DNA of 64,000 bases from Pseudarthrobacter sp. NS4. GTDB taxonomy: Bacteria; Actinomycetota; Actinomycetes; Actinomycetales; Micrococcaceae. Positions 52,926 through 62,491 of the stretch are shown piece by piece. The notes beneath the pieces are model-generated. The model saw nothing but the letters and a program-made list of their open reading frames with translations. It searched no databases and was not told the origin of the DNA. A program made the position numbers and the translations under genes. Within the stretch, counting starts at the first letter, position 1. Every line of letters begins with the position of its first letter. The stretch is taken from contig NZ_CP103288.1 in NCBI RefSeq assembly GCF_024758005.1, positions 3,844,001 to 3,908,000 on the forward strand, given 5' to 3'.

Positions 52926-54709
52926 GCGTCGAAGAACTCATCGTCGAACCGGTCCATACAGCTGCCCCCCGTAAGTCAGCCTGGCGGAAACTGCTCAAGG
53001 ACCCCCAGGCTGTCATCACAGCAGGTCTGCTGCTGGTCATCACCCTGCTCGGAATCCTGACCCCGCTCCTGACCCAGCATGGGCCCAACGAGGCTTCGCT
53101 GGATGCCATCAACGCCCCCATGGGGACTGCCGGATACCCGTTGGGCGGGGACCAGAATGGGCAGGACATCTTTACGCGCCTGCTCCACTCCATCAACACC
53201 AGCATGATCTCCGGGCTGATCGGAACGAGCGTTGCCCTCGCAATCGGCGTGACCTTCGGTTTGATCGGTGGCTACTACGGGCGCAAGCTCCAAGGCGTCA
53301 CCGAGTGGGTCTTCAGCCTCATCATGACGTTCCCCGGCATCCTCTTGCTGATCATTCTCATGCCTGTCACCAAAGGCGACTACCGCTCCACAATGCTCAT
53401 TTACGGTGTCCTGCTGTCCCCCGGAATTTACCGGATCGTCAGGAACCAGGTCGTGGGGGTCAAGAACGAACTGTTTGTAGACGCTGCCAAGGTATCGGGC
53501 CTTTCAGATCTTAGAATCCTTGGCCGTCATGTCCTCTTCGTTGTCCGCGGACCCATCATTATCGCCGCAGCTTTCCTGGCCGGCTCAGCCATCACGTTGC
53601 AGTCGGGCCTGGCGTTCCTTGGCGTCGGTTCCAACACCATCCCAAGCTTTGGTGCGATGATCGCGGACGGATTCCTGAACCTGTATGAAGAGCCCACCCA
53701 GTTCCTCTGGCCAAGCCTGCTTCTGGGCGTGATCACCGCGTCAATGGTGCTGCTCGGGAACGCACTGCGTGACGCCTTCGAAGGCGTCCGGCCCAAAGCC
53801 GCAAAGCGTCTGACGGCGAAGGTCCAGGCAACACCATCGGTGCAGCAGGAGGCGGCCATCGACGAACCCCTGCTGCTGACCGTCAGGGACCTCGCAATCG
53901 CTTATCCCACACCTACAGGGGAACTCCGCGAAGTGGTCAACGGCGTTAACCTGGAGTTGGCTGCCGGCCAGACCTTGGGTTTGGTTGGTGAGTCCGGCTC
54001 AGGAAAGACGCAGACAGCCTTTGCCGTCCTCGGCGTCCTGCCTCCTGAGGCCGTTATCACCCGCGGATCAATAAAGTTGGATGGCCGTGAGCTTCTTGGC
54101 CTCAGCGAAGGGGAACTTCGCTCCCTCCGTGGTCGGTCCATCGCCTACATTCCCCAGGAACCGATGTCGAACCTGGATCCGTCCTTTTCGGTGGGGGCCC
54201 AGCTGGTCGAAGGTATCCGTGCATCCTCTGAGATGTCGGCCAAGGAAGCGAAGGAACGCGTGTTCGCGCTCCTGAAGCGTGTCGGCATCACGGACCCTGA
54301 TCGGACCTTTCATTCCTACCCGCATCAGATTTCCGGAGGTATGGCCCAGCGGGTTCTGATTGCCGGAGCCGTGGCAAGCCGGCCGAAGCTGCTCATCGCC
54401 GACGAACCGACCACCGCTCTTGACGTCACCGTTCAGGCCGAAATCCTGGACCTCCTGCGTGACCTGCAGGCAGAACTGAACATGGCTGTACTCCTGGTCA
54501 CTCACAATTTCGGTGTTGTAGCGGACATTTGTGACCGAATTGCGGTGATGCAGTACGGACAGATTGTGGAATCGGGAACTGCATTGGATATCTTCCACAA
54601 TCCTCAGCACGCCTACACCACCATGCTTCTAGACTCCATTCTCGACGAGACCACGGTGCGTAAGGATGGCCCCATGGCCTTCCACAACCCGGTCGGAAAG
54701 CAGCACTGA
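52922..54709 (+). CDS. ABC importer permease-ATPase fusion (DppC-DppD type)
   Basis: The 595-residue protein repeats the unusual fusion seen at 0.6-2.7 kb. The first ~300 residues are a DppC-type permease (GGDQNGQDIFTRLLHSINTS, VDAAKVSGLSDLRILGRHVL). The rest is a DppD-type ATPase with Walker A GESGSGKTQ, signature SGGMAQRV and Walker B LLIADEPTTALD. The start is taken as TTG 52922, overlapping the permease stop. GTG 52895 in the same frame is an alternative with no better ribosome site. The C-terminus is shorter than in the first fusion protein. Confidence 0.9.
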   Translation: MSVEELIVEPVHTAAPRKSAWRKLLKDPQAVITAGLLLVITLLGILTPLLTQHGPNEASLDAINAPMGTAGYPLGGDQNGQDIFTRLLHSINTSMISGLIGTSVALAIGVTFGLIGGYYGRKLQGVTEWVFSLIMTFPGILLLIILMPVTKGDYRSTMLIYGVLLSPGIYRIVRNQVVGVKNELFVDAAKVSGLSDLRILGRHVLFVVRGPIIIAAAFLAGSAITLQSGLAFLGVGSNTIPSFGAMIADGFLNLYEEPTQFLWPSLLLGVITASMVLLGNALRDAFEGVRPKAAKRLTAKVQATPSVQQEAAIDEPLLLTVRDLAIAYPTPTGELREVVNGVNLELAAGQTLGLVGESGSGKTQTAFAVLGVLPPEAVITRGSIKLDGRELLGLSEGELRSLRGRSIAYIPQEPMSNLDPSFSVGAQLVEGIRASSEMSAKEAKERVFALLKRVGITDPDRTFHSYPHQISGGMAQRVLIAGAVASRPKLLIADEPTTALDVTVQAEILDLLRDLQAELNMAVLLVTHNFGVVADICDRIAVMQYGQIVESGTALDIFHNPQHAYTTMLLDSILDETTVRKDGPMAFHNPVGKQH

Positions 54710-55572
54710 TGAGCACCCTGCTCGATGTAAACCAGCTGAGGGTTGCCTACCCGGGGCGCGGTTTCCGCGCCAAGCCACATGAGGTCCTGCACGGGGTTTC
54801 CCTGACGATCGGCGAAGGTGAGACTCTTGGCGTCGTTGGTGAATCCGGTTCAGGAAAAACCACCATCGGCCGCGCAGTACTGGGACTGGTCAAACCCAGC
54901 GGCGGCAAGATCACCTTCAGGGACCGGGACATCACCCATGTCAGCCCCAAGGAGCGCCGGGAGCTGTCCAAGGACATACAGGTAGTCTTCCAGGACCCCT
55001 ACACCTCCCTTAACCCGTCCATGACCATCGGCGACATCCTCAGCGAGCCGCTCATTATTCAGGGCCGTACCCGGGTTGATGCGAGGACGCGTGTCAGGCT
55101 GCTCCTTGACCAGGTGGGGCTGCCAGCTGATGCCATCGAACGGCTCCCACGTGAGTTCAGCGGTGGCCAGCGCCAACGGGTTGCAATTGCCCGCGCCCTG
55201 GCGCCGGAGCCCAAGCTCATTGTATGCGACGAGCCGGTTTCAGCGCTTGACCTCTCCACCCAGGCGCGGGTCCTGGACCTTTTTATCGATATTCAGCGTC
55301 AAACCGGGGTGGCCTACCTGTTCGTCTCCCATGACCTTGCCGTGGTGAGGCATGTCAGTCACAGGGTCAGCGTCGTCTATAAGGGAGATATCGTCGAGAC
55401 CGGGTCAGCTGAAGTGGTGACATCGGACCCTGAGCACCCCTACACACAGCGGCTCTTGCTCGCTGCTCCGATTGCCGATCCTGTGGCTCAGGAGAAAAGA
55501 CGGGCTGAACGGCGCCGGCTCCTGGAGCTCCACCGCGAACAGGACCTGCAGGCAGGTGTTGTCCGCGCATGA
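54709..55572 (+). CDS. ABC importer ATPase, DppF type
   Basis: The 287-residue ATPase has Walker A GESGSGKTT, FQDPYTSLNP, signature SGGQRQRVAI, Walker B LIVCDEPVSALD and the H-loop FVSHDLAVV. It overlaps the fusion gene upstream (ATG within the stop) and the GH43 gene downstream (ATGA). Thus the importer and the glycosidase are translated from one message. It supplies the second nucleotide-binding site of the importer. Confidence 0.93.
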   Translation: MSTLLDVNQLRVAYPGRGFRAKPHEVLHGVSLTIGEGETLGVVGESGSGKTTIGRAVLGLVKPSGGKITFRDRDITHVSPKERRELSKDIQVVFQDPYTSLNPSMTIGDILSEPLIIQGRTRVDARTRVRLLLDQVGLPADAIERLPREFSGGQRQRVAIARALAPEPKLIVCDEPVSALDLSTQARVLDLFIDIQRQTGVAYLFVSHDLAVVRHVSHRVSVVYKGDIVETGSAEVVTSDPEHPYTQRLLLAAPIADPVAQEKRRAERRRLLELHREQDLQAGVVRA

Positions 55573-57080
55573 CCACAGAGCCGATTCTTCCCGGCTTCCA
55601 CCCGGACCCGTCCATCTGCAGGCTAGGCGACGACTACTTTCTGGTGAACTCCAGCTTTGAATATTTTCCAGGCGTGCCCATCTTCCACAGCAAGAATCTG
55701 CTCGACTGGACGCAGATCGGCAACGTTCTGGATCGGGAGACCCAGCTGAATGTGCGCCCGGGCATCACGGGCGCCGGGGGAGGCATCTACGCACCAACGC
55801 TCCGGTACCACGACGGCGAGTTCTGGCTGGCCACAACCAACATCACGGACATCCGCCGCGGGCACCTTATTGTCCGCGCCAAGGACCCGGCGGGTCCATG
55901 GACTGAACCGGTATACACCACCGGCGCCGTGGGGGTTGATCCCGATTTGTCCTGGGACGGCGAGGGAACCTGCCACCTCACCTGGTCACACCCCATGGCC
56001 GGCATCTTCCATGCAACCGTAGACCCGGCCACCGGTGAGCTCCAGTCGACTCCACACGAATTGTGGAAAGGTACCGGCCTTGCCCATCCCGAGGGGCCGC
56101 ACCTTTTCCAACGCAACGGCTGGTGGTACCTACTGGTCGCTGAAGGCGGCACCCACCACGGGCATTCGGTCTCAATCGCCCGCTCCCGCACCATCGAAGG
56201 CCCGTTCCAAGGACATCCGCAGAACCCAATTTTTTCTCATCGGAGCACCCCGCACGCTATTCAAAACACCGGCCACGCGGACCTGGTTGAGCGCACCGAT
56301 GGCACTTGGGCGATGGTTTACCTAGGCGTGCGTCCGCGCGGTTCGTTCCCGAAATACCACGTCAATGGGCGGGAAACTTTTCTTGCCGGTGTGGACTGGG
56401 TGGAGGACTGGCCCGTGGTGAGGCCTGAAGCATTTGACCCACCGAGAGTCGAAACGTCGTTTCGCGACAATTTCTCCACGAATGAATTGCACCCTCGATG
56501 GATTTCTCCAGGTGTCAATCCTCGTTCTTTCACTACCCGGGACGGCGAATCCGGGCTGATTCTCTCCGAGGGCCGAGGGGTTGAGGAGACAGAGGCGGTC
56601 AAACTGCTGGCTGTAAGAGCCCGCGATCCGGAATGGACCGCCGTTGCGACAATTCCTGACGGTGATGCCGCCCTCGTGGTGCGCATCGATGATCAACATT
56701 GGGCCGGCGTTGAAAGATGCGGAAATCACCTAAAGGTGCGTCTGGTAGTGGGGCCACTCGATCAGGAACTGGCTGTCCAGGACGGCGTCTTTCCTGAGTC
56801 GCCGCTCGCCATCCGGTCCGTGGGACCGGAGGCCGGGCACCGGTTCCGCAGCGGCCCGGACACACTCGAGCTGGGGTACCTCAGAAACAACCAATTCTGC
56901 CGGCTTGCAAGTGTTGACGGCCGCTATCTCTCAACAGAGGTCGCCGGCGGCTTCACCGGGCGGGTCATCGGCGTTGAGGCGCTGGGTTCGCCCGCAAAAA
57001 TCAGCAGCTTCGAGTATCAGGGGTTTCCCGCATCGGAAATCCGCGAAACCAGCCTTGAAACAACCGCAGCAACACCTTAG
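55569..57080 (+). CDS. Glycoside hydrolase family 43 (beta-xylosidase/arabinofuranosidase)
   Basis: The 503-residue enzyme has a five-bladed propeller (about 1-300) with the GH43 catalytic acids: Asp in FHPDPSICR (base), Asp in GVDPDLSWDG (pKa modulator) and Glu in AHPEGPHLF (acid). A C-terminal beta-sandwich (GH43_C2 type, about 310-500) follows. There is no signal peptide, so it cuts xylo- or arabinoxylo-oligosaccharides inside the cell after uptake by the importer encoded just upstream. Its stop overlaps by 4 bp the stop of the convergent TetR gene. Confidence 0.92.
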   Translation: MTTEPILPGFHPDPSICRLGDDYFLVNSSFEYFPGVPIFHSKNLLDWTQIGNVLDRETQLNVRPGITGAGGGIYAPTLRYHDGEFWLATTNITDIRRGHLIVRAKDPAGPWTEPVYTTGAVGVDPDLSWDGEGTCHLTWSHPMAGIFHATVDPATGELQSTPHELWKGTGLAHPEGPHLFQRNGWWYLLVAEGGTHHGHSVSIARSRTIEGPFQGHPQNPIFSHRSTPHAIQNTGHADLVERTDGTWAMVYLGVRPRGSFPKYHVNGRETFLAGVDWVEDWPVVRPEAFDPPRVETSFRDNFSTNELHPRWISPGVNPRSFTTRDGESGLILSEGRGVEETEAVKLLAVRARDPEWTAVATIPDGDAALVVRIDDQHWAGVERCGNHLKVRLVVGPLDQELAVQDGVFPESPLAIRSVGPEAGHRFRSGPDTLELGYLRNNQFCRLASVDGRYLSTEVAGGFTGRVIGVEALGSPAKISSFEYQGFPASEIRETSLETTAATP

Positions 57081-57703
57081 TCAATGCCAGGAATGAACGA
57101 ACGGAGGAACAGGCGCACATGTCGTTTAATCCGTTCCGTGTCCCGGTCATACAGCCATTGAATTTGCAGTCCGTCAGTCAATGCAACGAACATAGCCGCC
57201 AGGTCTTCGGGGGCGATGTCGCTTTTCAGCTCACCACGTTCTGCCAATGCCGCGAACGCTCGGGTGTAGAGGCCTATGGAGCTGGCATAGCGTTGCCGAT
57301 AGTAGTCATGGGCTGGATGGTCAGGAGAAGTGGCCTCCGTGGAGAGCGTACTGTGCAACTCGATCAGACCCGGCTGCAGGTCATTTGCAGCTACGGTCTT
57401 CAGCATTGCCTTTATGGCCGCGGTACTTGCCGGTACCGTCAGCACGTCCACCCCGCGCTCCAGAAAGAATTCCTTCCTTTTCTGGTCCCTGAGCTTCAGA
57501 ACCCCGGAGAGCAGCTCGTCCTTATTGGCGAAGTGATGGAGGAGCCCGGTATGACTTATGCCGGCGCGCTGCGCCACTTCTTTCATGGTCAGGTTGTGGA
57601 AGCCCGTCTGCCCAAAGAGCTCGATGCACGTTTCAAGAATGCGCGACTGCAGAGCTGCGGTCTTCGCATACGGTCCGCGTTGTTTGGCCGTGGCCGTGGG
57701 CAT
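57077..57703 (-). CDS. TetR-family regulator
   Basis: The 208-residue protein has a TetR helix-turn-helix (ILETCIELFGQTGFHNLTMK, EVAQRAGISHTGLLHHFANK) and a helical C-terminal domain of the TetR_C_6/BetI-like kind. ATG 57703 with AGGA upstream is chosen. It is convergent with the GH43 gene, whose last codons it overlaps. It probably regulates the importer/GH43 operon, the small gene next to it, or both. A TGAAATTTCA palindrome lies upstream at 57751-57760. Confidence 0.87.
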   Translation of the reverse strand: MPTATAKQRGPYAKTAALQSRILETCIELFGQTGFHNLTMKEVAQRAGISHTGLLHHFANKDELLSGVLKLRDQKRKEFFLERGVDVLTVPASTAAIKAMLKTVAANDLQPGLIELHSTLSTEATSPDHPAHDYYRQRYASSIGLYTRAFAALAERGELKSDIAPEDLAAMFVALTDGLQIQWLYDRDTERIKRHVRLFLRSFIPGID

Positions 57704-57750
57704 GGTGATTCCTATCGTCGCCGTTTCTAACACCAAAATAGCATCAGGAT

Positions 57751-57760
57751 TGAAATTTCA
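57751..57760. promoter_or_regulatory. Short palindrome TGAAATTTCA upstream of TetR
   Basis: A 10-bp perfect palindrome in the divergent spacer between the TetR gene and the 88-residue gene. It shares the GAAATT half-site with the operators at 46.4 and 50.3 kb, which is suggestive but short enough to be chance. Confidence 0.35.
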
Positions 57761-57839
57761 GTGGTACGCACTCGGTGGGATTGACAAACAAGCAACATCA
57801 AACGAAGCCGTTGCCTGGGGGCCGGCAAGGGAGGAAATG

Positions 57840-58106
57840 ATGTGCACCAAAGAAAGCCCTGTAAAGAGTCCGGGCCAGCTGGATGGCTACTGGCAGCCCG
57901 TCGATGATTGGACACAGCTCCAGGACCGGTTCGTGGAAATCCACCGACGTGGCACCATCCTTGACCGCGGCCTAGTTGATGCCGTGACGAATGACGGCTC
58001 CATTCTGTGGCTCGCCCACGACGGGGCAGCCACCCGGCGTTTGATCCTTAAGCAGGATGGCGTTAACGCAAAGCTCCATGGGCCAGGGAGACTTTCGGGT
58101 GAGTGA
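57840..58106 (+). CDS. 88-residue hypothetical protein (shared small family)
   Basis: ATG 57840 follows GGGAGG at the right distance (an ATG three bases earlier is too close). The protein contains DDWTQLQDRFVEIHRRG, GLVDAVTNDGSILWLAHDG and a basic C-terminus. DWT, VDAVT and DG-ILWL are shared with the 94-residue protein at 37.8 kb. It overlaps the LacI gene start by 8 bp, so both are co-translated. The function is unknown. Confidence 0.68.
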   Translation: MCTKESPVKSPGQLDGYWQPVDDWTQLQDRFVEIHRRGTILDRGLVDAVTNDGSILWLAHDGAATRRLILKQDGVNAKLHGPGRLSGE

Positions 58107-59142
58107 AAAGATTGCGGCCGGTGAGAAGGCAATACGTCCCGCCCGTAAAGCCCAGCCCACAATTTACGACATCGCCCGCGCGACGGGCGTCAATCCGTCC
58201 ACAGTGTCCAGAGCGTTAAGCAATCCTGGTCGGGTCAATGCCAAGACGGCTCAACGCATCAGGGATGCGGCGACCGCCATGGATTACAGGATCAATCCGA
58301 TGGCCAGGGCGCTGCCCACGGGGATGACCAATACGGTAGGCCTCGTTATGTCCGACATTACGAATCCTGTCTACTTTGACCTTATTCGAGGCGCGGGGCG
58401 TGCCACAGAAGCCGAAGGCTACACCCTTGTCCTCGCCGAGTCGCAGGAATCCCCGGAGTTGGAAGCGCAAACCGTCCAGCGGCTTCTGGCCTCCGTTGAC
58501 GGGCTGGTTCTGGTGGGTACCCGATTGCCGGAGAGCGATATCCGTGCCTCCGCAGGCCGCAAACCCGTCGTCCTGGTTAACCGTGCGGTGCCCGGGCTGC
58601 CCAGTGTCATTCCCGACGTTGTCCCGGGAATCAAACACGCGCTTGACCATCTTCACGGACTCGGCCATCGTTCTGTCGCCTTCCTGTCAGGCCCGGCCAA
58701 CTCCTGGATGAACTCGCTGCGCTGGGAAGTGATCCTTGAAGAAGCCCTGGGCCGAGGCATGTCGATTGTTGAGATAGGTCCAGGCCAGCCCACTGTGGAA
58801 GGTGGCCACAAGGGACTGCGCCGAATCCGGGCAGCCGGCGCCACAGCGGTCCTTGCCTATAATGACCTTATGGCTCTTGGTCTGCTCACAGCCTGCCAGG
58901 AAGCGAACATCGCAGTACCGGAAGAGCTAAGCATCGTTGGATTCGATGACATCTTCGGTTCCGCGTTCACTTCTCCCCAATTGACCACAATCCGCACGCC
59001 TCTCGGCACAGCCGGCGAATACGCGGTCCGTCGCCTCGTAGAGAGCGTGCGGGGTAATGAGGAGCCTGCGCCCGTGGAACTGATGACGGAACTCGTGGCT
59101 CGCGGATCAACAGGCCGGATCCCGCCAGGGGCAAGGACCTAG
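58099..59142 (+). CDS. LacI-family regulator
   Basis: The 347-residue regulator has a LacI helix-turn-helix (PTIYDIARATGVNPSTVSRA, LSNPGRVNAKTAQRI), the hinge, and a periplasmic-binding-protein-like sugar domain (TVGLVMSDITNPVYFDLIRG, SIVGFDDIFGSAFTSPQLTT). GTG 58099 with GGGAG upstream is taken as the start; ATG 58078 is possible. It is coupled to the small gene upstream and lies amid glycosidase genes, so a sugar or uronic acid is probably its inducer, and the GH43, GH3 or uidA operons its targets. Confidence 0.9.
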   Translation: MSEKIAAGEKAIRPARKAQPTIYDIARATGVNPSTVSRALSNPGRVNAKTAQRIRDAATAMDYRINPMARALPTGMTNTVGLVMSDITNPVYFDLIRGAGRATEAEGYTLVLAESQESPELEAQTVQRLLASVDGLVLVGTRLPESDIRASAGRKPVVLVNRAVPGLPSVIPDVVPGIKHALDHLHGLGHRSVAFLSGPANSWMNSLRWEVILEEALGRGMSIVEIGPGQPTVEGGHKGLRRIRAAGATAVLAYNDLMALGLLTACQEANIAVPEELSIVGFDDIFGSAFTSPQLTTIRTPLGTAGEYAVRRLVESVRGNEEPAPVELMTELVARGSTGRIPPGART

Positions 59143-59231
59143 CCCGGGGCTGGAGTGCTGCTTTGTTCTGGTTTAGGGGAGTCGGGGCGCCGGCATGAAC
59201 GGCAACCGGTGAGTTGGTGGGTCCCGTGCTG

Positions 59232-60605
59232 TCAGCTATTAGTTTCGCGGACGCCGAGCACTGTTATCAGTCCGCCGACAAGGGCAAGGGCACCGGCGGC
59301 CAGGAACAGTAAGGTGTAATTCCTGTCGGTCCCCGTCGCCCCAATGGAGAGCAGGACGGGGGCCAGCCCGGGGGCCAGCGCGGCTGGAATCTTCTGTGAG
59401 AAGCTCGTTATCGCCATGAACTTTCCTGCTTGTGTTTCCCGGTGTGGGAGGACATCAAGGACGAGTGCCTGTCCTACCGAGATGAAGACTGCAATGCCCA
59501 GGGATGAGATCAAGGATCCTGCGATAAGGGTGATGAAGTCGTGCGAGAAGGCCGACACCACCGTGCCTGCCGCGTAAATTACGGCACCCACCAGAATAAA
59601 GGGTTGGCGGCGGTTGGCACGGTCGGAGAACCACCCGCCGCCTAATGCGCCGGCGGTCGAGCTGACGATGCTTGCAGCTGAGATCACCGCGATGACAGTC
59701 GTGACCTCCGCGACGCTGATGCCCAGCCGTTGGGCGTAGAAGAAAGTGGCGTAGCTGGTGGTGAAGGTCAGTCCGAGGAAGAACACGAAACGCCCCGCCC
59801 ATGTCCAGGCAAACGCCGGATGCTCCTTGGGGTTGAAAACGAAACTTCTGAACACGCTTCCAATTGAAAGTGGGCCGGCTGAGGCGGCGCCGCGGGTGTC
59901 CTTTTCCGGAGCAAGGACGACGAAGGCGCCGACCAGAAGTGTTCCGATGGCAGCCGGGAGCAGGAACACCCATAATGCGTCAGCAGTAACCCGTCCGACG
60001 AGGATGATTCCGATGACAGGGGAAATCTGCATCGTTAGGCCCGTCAGGCCGGACACCTTGCCCCGCTGGACCCCAGGCAGGTTGTCAGCCTGGTAATTGC
60101 CTATGGACCCCACAGCTGTACCCCATCCGACTGTGGACAGGACCCAACCGGCACCAAGTACAACAACGTTCGGAGCGAACGCCATGAGCGGTATCGCGGC
60201 CAGCCCAAGTACTGTACCGATCACGGTAAACGGCCGTCGCCTGCCCCATCGGGACCGCATTCTGTCACTGAGGATGCCTGTGAGTGGTGCAGCGATCAGG
60301 GAGCACAGCGAACCAATGCCGAGCATGTATCCCAGGAACTCTTCCCGTCCCGGGGCAAGTTCGTTGAGCCTGAGGGCCAGGGAAAAGGCCATCGGCACGA
60401 TCATCGCCATGCCACCGCCGAAGGTGGCCAGGACGAGCAAGGTCACCGTCGCCCGGCTTACAGGCTTCTGCGGATTTCCGGCAATGTCAGGTGTCGGTGC
60501 ATCGGTGTCGGGAGGCGACGGCAACGCGACGTTCGATTTCGGAATCCGCCCTATTTCGGTCTCGAACGGCTCCGAACCTCCTGCCGCTTCCTCCTTAGGG
60601 ACCAA
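59232..60605 (-). CDS. MFS transporter, probable glucuronide/sugar permease
   Basis: The 457-residue protein has 12 hydrophobic segments and the loop 2-3 motif GILSDRMRSRWGRRRPF, like sugar:cation symporters of the GPH/sucrose type. TTG 60605, preceded by GGAGGGGG, is the best start; the frame runs to 60809 but that part overlaps the uidA 3' end in another frame. It directly follows uidA in the same direction, as uidB follows uidA in enterobacteria, so it probably imports glucuronides or oligosaccharides. It converges on the LacI gene. Confidence 0.82.
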   Translation of the reverse strand: MVPKEEAAGGSEPFETEIGRIPKSNVALPSPPDTDAPTPDIAGNPQKPVSRATVTLLVLATFGGGMAMIVPMAFSLALRLNELAPGREEFLGYMLGIGSLCSLIAAPLTGILSDRMRSRWGRRRPFTVIGTVLGLAAIPLMAFAPNVVVLGAGWVLSTVGWGTAVGSIGNYQADNLPGVQRGKVSGLTGLTMQISPVIGIILVGRVTADALWVFLLPAAIGTLLVGAFVVLAPEKDTRGAASAGPLSIGSVFRSFVFNPKEHPAFAWTWAGRFVFFLGLTFTTSYATFFYAQRLGISVAEVTTVIAVISAASIVSSTAGALGGGWFSDRANRRQPFILVGAVIYAAGTVVSAFSHDFITLIAGSLISSLGIAVFISVGQALVLDVLPHRETQAGKFMAITSFSQKIPAALAPGLAPVLLSIGATGTDRNYTLLFLAAGALALVGGLITVLGVRETNS

Positions 60606-60693
60606 CGCGTTTACCCCCTCCCGTAAATGCGGCGACCTGACACGGGCGGACGACCACGCCCCGATTTTTTTCCACCCGTGTCCTGACGTCGTT

Positions 60694-62487
60694 CTAGTTG
60701 CTGGTTCCTGGCTTTTGGTTTTCGAGGCCCCGCCAGCGGGTCCGCAGTGCATGGGCCGCCGACTTGGGCTTACGGTCCCGGGTGAAGACGCCCTTCCTGT
60801 TCCCGTCAACGCGGTGGATGCCGTTGGACGTTTGGAAGTCTGCGAAGTTCCAGACCTGCTCCCCCACGAAGGACGGGATGCTGTCGAAGACCCGGTGGTT
60901 CATGTCCAGATAGTCGGCCTGGTACTCCTCCGTCCACGGCATGTCCCAGACAGAGTGGAGGCCCGGCAGGGTATCCGCGCCGTACTCCGCCATCATGATG
61001 GGCTTTCCAAACTTGTCAACCCACCCCTGCAGTTCGCCCTTGAGGTAGGTTTCGGCTGTTGCCAGGTCTCCGGTGGCTACGTACCAGCCGTAGTAGCGGT
61101 TGAGGCACATGACATCGAAGAGGTCTGCGATCCTGTCATTCTTGAATGTGGCGAACATGACAACTGCGTAGGTGACCGGGCGGGTTGGATCAAGCGTCCG
61201 GGTCAGTTCCACGAGCGGTGCGAAGTACTCCCTGGCGCCTTCTTCGTTGGACGATGGCTCATTTGCAATGCACCACATGACGACGCTGGGGTGGTTCTTG
61301 TCCCGGGCGATCAACTCGCGGATCGCCTGGGCGTGGGCGGCCTGGGTGTCGTCGTTGAAGGTTTCGGGGGAGAACGTAGGTGTTGTTGCTCCACCGGCAA
61401 GTCCTCCCTGCACGGCGAGGTTGAGCCCGACTGCGGCGGTCTCGTCGATGACGACGATGCCGTGGCGGTCTGCGAAGTCCATGACCTCCTCGGCGTAGGG
61501 GTAGTGGGAGGTCCGGAACGAGTTGGCGCCGACCCACTCCAGCAGTTGGAAGTCATGCACCAGGTACGCGTCATCATGGCCCTTGCCGCGCACGGGTGAG
61601 TCCTCATGCTTGCCAAAGCCTGTGAAGTAGAACGGCTCGCCGTTGATAAGGAACTCGGCGCCGCGCACTTCGACCGTTCGGACGCCAAAGGTTTGTGTGT
61701 AGCTGTCGATGACTTCGCCGTTGTCGACGATCTCCGCGACCAGGTTGTACAGGTAGGCGGCCCCGGGCTTCCAGAGGTTTGCGGCTTCGATGCGCAGGGT
61801 TCCGGCTGCTCCTTCAGCTTCCGCAACCTGGGTACCGGAGGCATCCAGCGCGCGGACCCGCACTGTCGAAGGGGCGGATGCTTGGACGTCGTACGTCACG
61901 ACGCCGGTGGTGCCCTCAATATCGGTGACGACGGTGATGTCTTCAACCCGTTGCTGGGGCGCGCTGTAGAGCCAGACGGAGCGGGAAAGCCCGGCGTAGT
62001 TGTAGAAGTCGTGCAGGTATTTCTGCTGCCGCCGGCCATCCTGGGCTACCGTGATGGACCCTGGGGGGATGGTGATGTTTGTCAGTTCATTATTTACGCC
62101 GATGGTCAGACGGAACTCTTCCCCCGGAGCGACCAGGTCCGTGATGTCCATCTCGAATGGCGTGTAACCCCCAATGTGTTGTCCCACGAAAGAGTCGTTG
62201 ACGTAAACACGGCCTTCATGGGTGGCGGCATCCACGCGCAGGAAGATCCGGTCTGAAGTCCATCTGCGGGGGACGCAGACTTTGCGCTGGTACCAGGCCC
62301 AACCGACGTGGTCGCGGATGGCGGAGTCAACGAAGAGATCGTTGTAGCTGGCAGGGACTGCGGCTTCAAGTCCGCTGTCAAGGGTGCCGGTCCAGGCCTG
62401 GGGCCTTGAGTCGCGTTCGATGTCGAACGCCCAGAGTCCGTCAAGCGAAATGAGTTCACGGGTGGGCGACATTTGCGGTTTAAGCAT
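60694..62487 (-). CDS. uidA: Beta-glucuronidase (GH2)
   Basis: The 597-residue enzyme is close to the UidA type: jelly-roll (ending LHDFYNYAGLSRSVWLY), immunoglobulin-like and TIM-barrel domains. The acid/base is Glu410 in WCIANEPSSNEEGAREYFAP and the nucleophile is Glu501 in MMAEYGAD. NRYYGWYVATGDLATAE and FTRDRKPKSAAH are signature stretches of beta-glucuronidases. It frees glucuronate, which UxaC, UxuB and ManD (encoded 18 kb away) can process. It starts 5 bp after the GH2 beta-galactosidase stop, with AAGGA upstream, and is coupled to the MFS gene downstream. Confidence 0.95.
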   Translation of the reverse strand: MLKPQMSPTRELISLDGLWAFDIERDSRPQAWTGTLDSGLEAAVPASYNDLFVDSAIRDHVGWAWYQRKVCVPRRWTSDRIFLRVDAATHEGRVYVNDSFVGQHIGGYTPFEMDITDLVAPGEEFRLTIGVNNELTNITIPPGSITVAQDGRRQQKYLHDFYNYAGLSRSVWLYSAPQQRVEDITVVTDIEGTTGVVTYDVQASAPSTVRVRALDASGTQVAEAEGAAGTLRIEAANLWKPGAAYLYNLVAEIVDNGEVIDSYTQTFGVRTVEVRGAEFLINGEPFYFTGFGKHEDSPVRGKGHDDAYLVHDFQLLEWVGANSFRTSHYPYAEEVMDFADRHGIVVIDETAAVGLNLAVQGGLAGGATTPTFSPETFNDDTQAAHAQAIRELIARDKNHPSVVMWCIANEPSSNEEGAREYFAPLVELTRTLDPTRPVTYAVVMFATFKNDRIADLFDVMCLNRYYGWYVATGDLATAETYLKGELQGWVDKFGKPIMMAEYGADTLPGLHSVWDMPWTEEYQADYLDMNHRVFDSIPSFVGEQVWNFADFQTSNGIHRVDGNRKGVFTRDRKPKSAAHALRTRWRGLENQKPGTSN

Positions 62488-62491
62488 GAGG

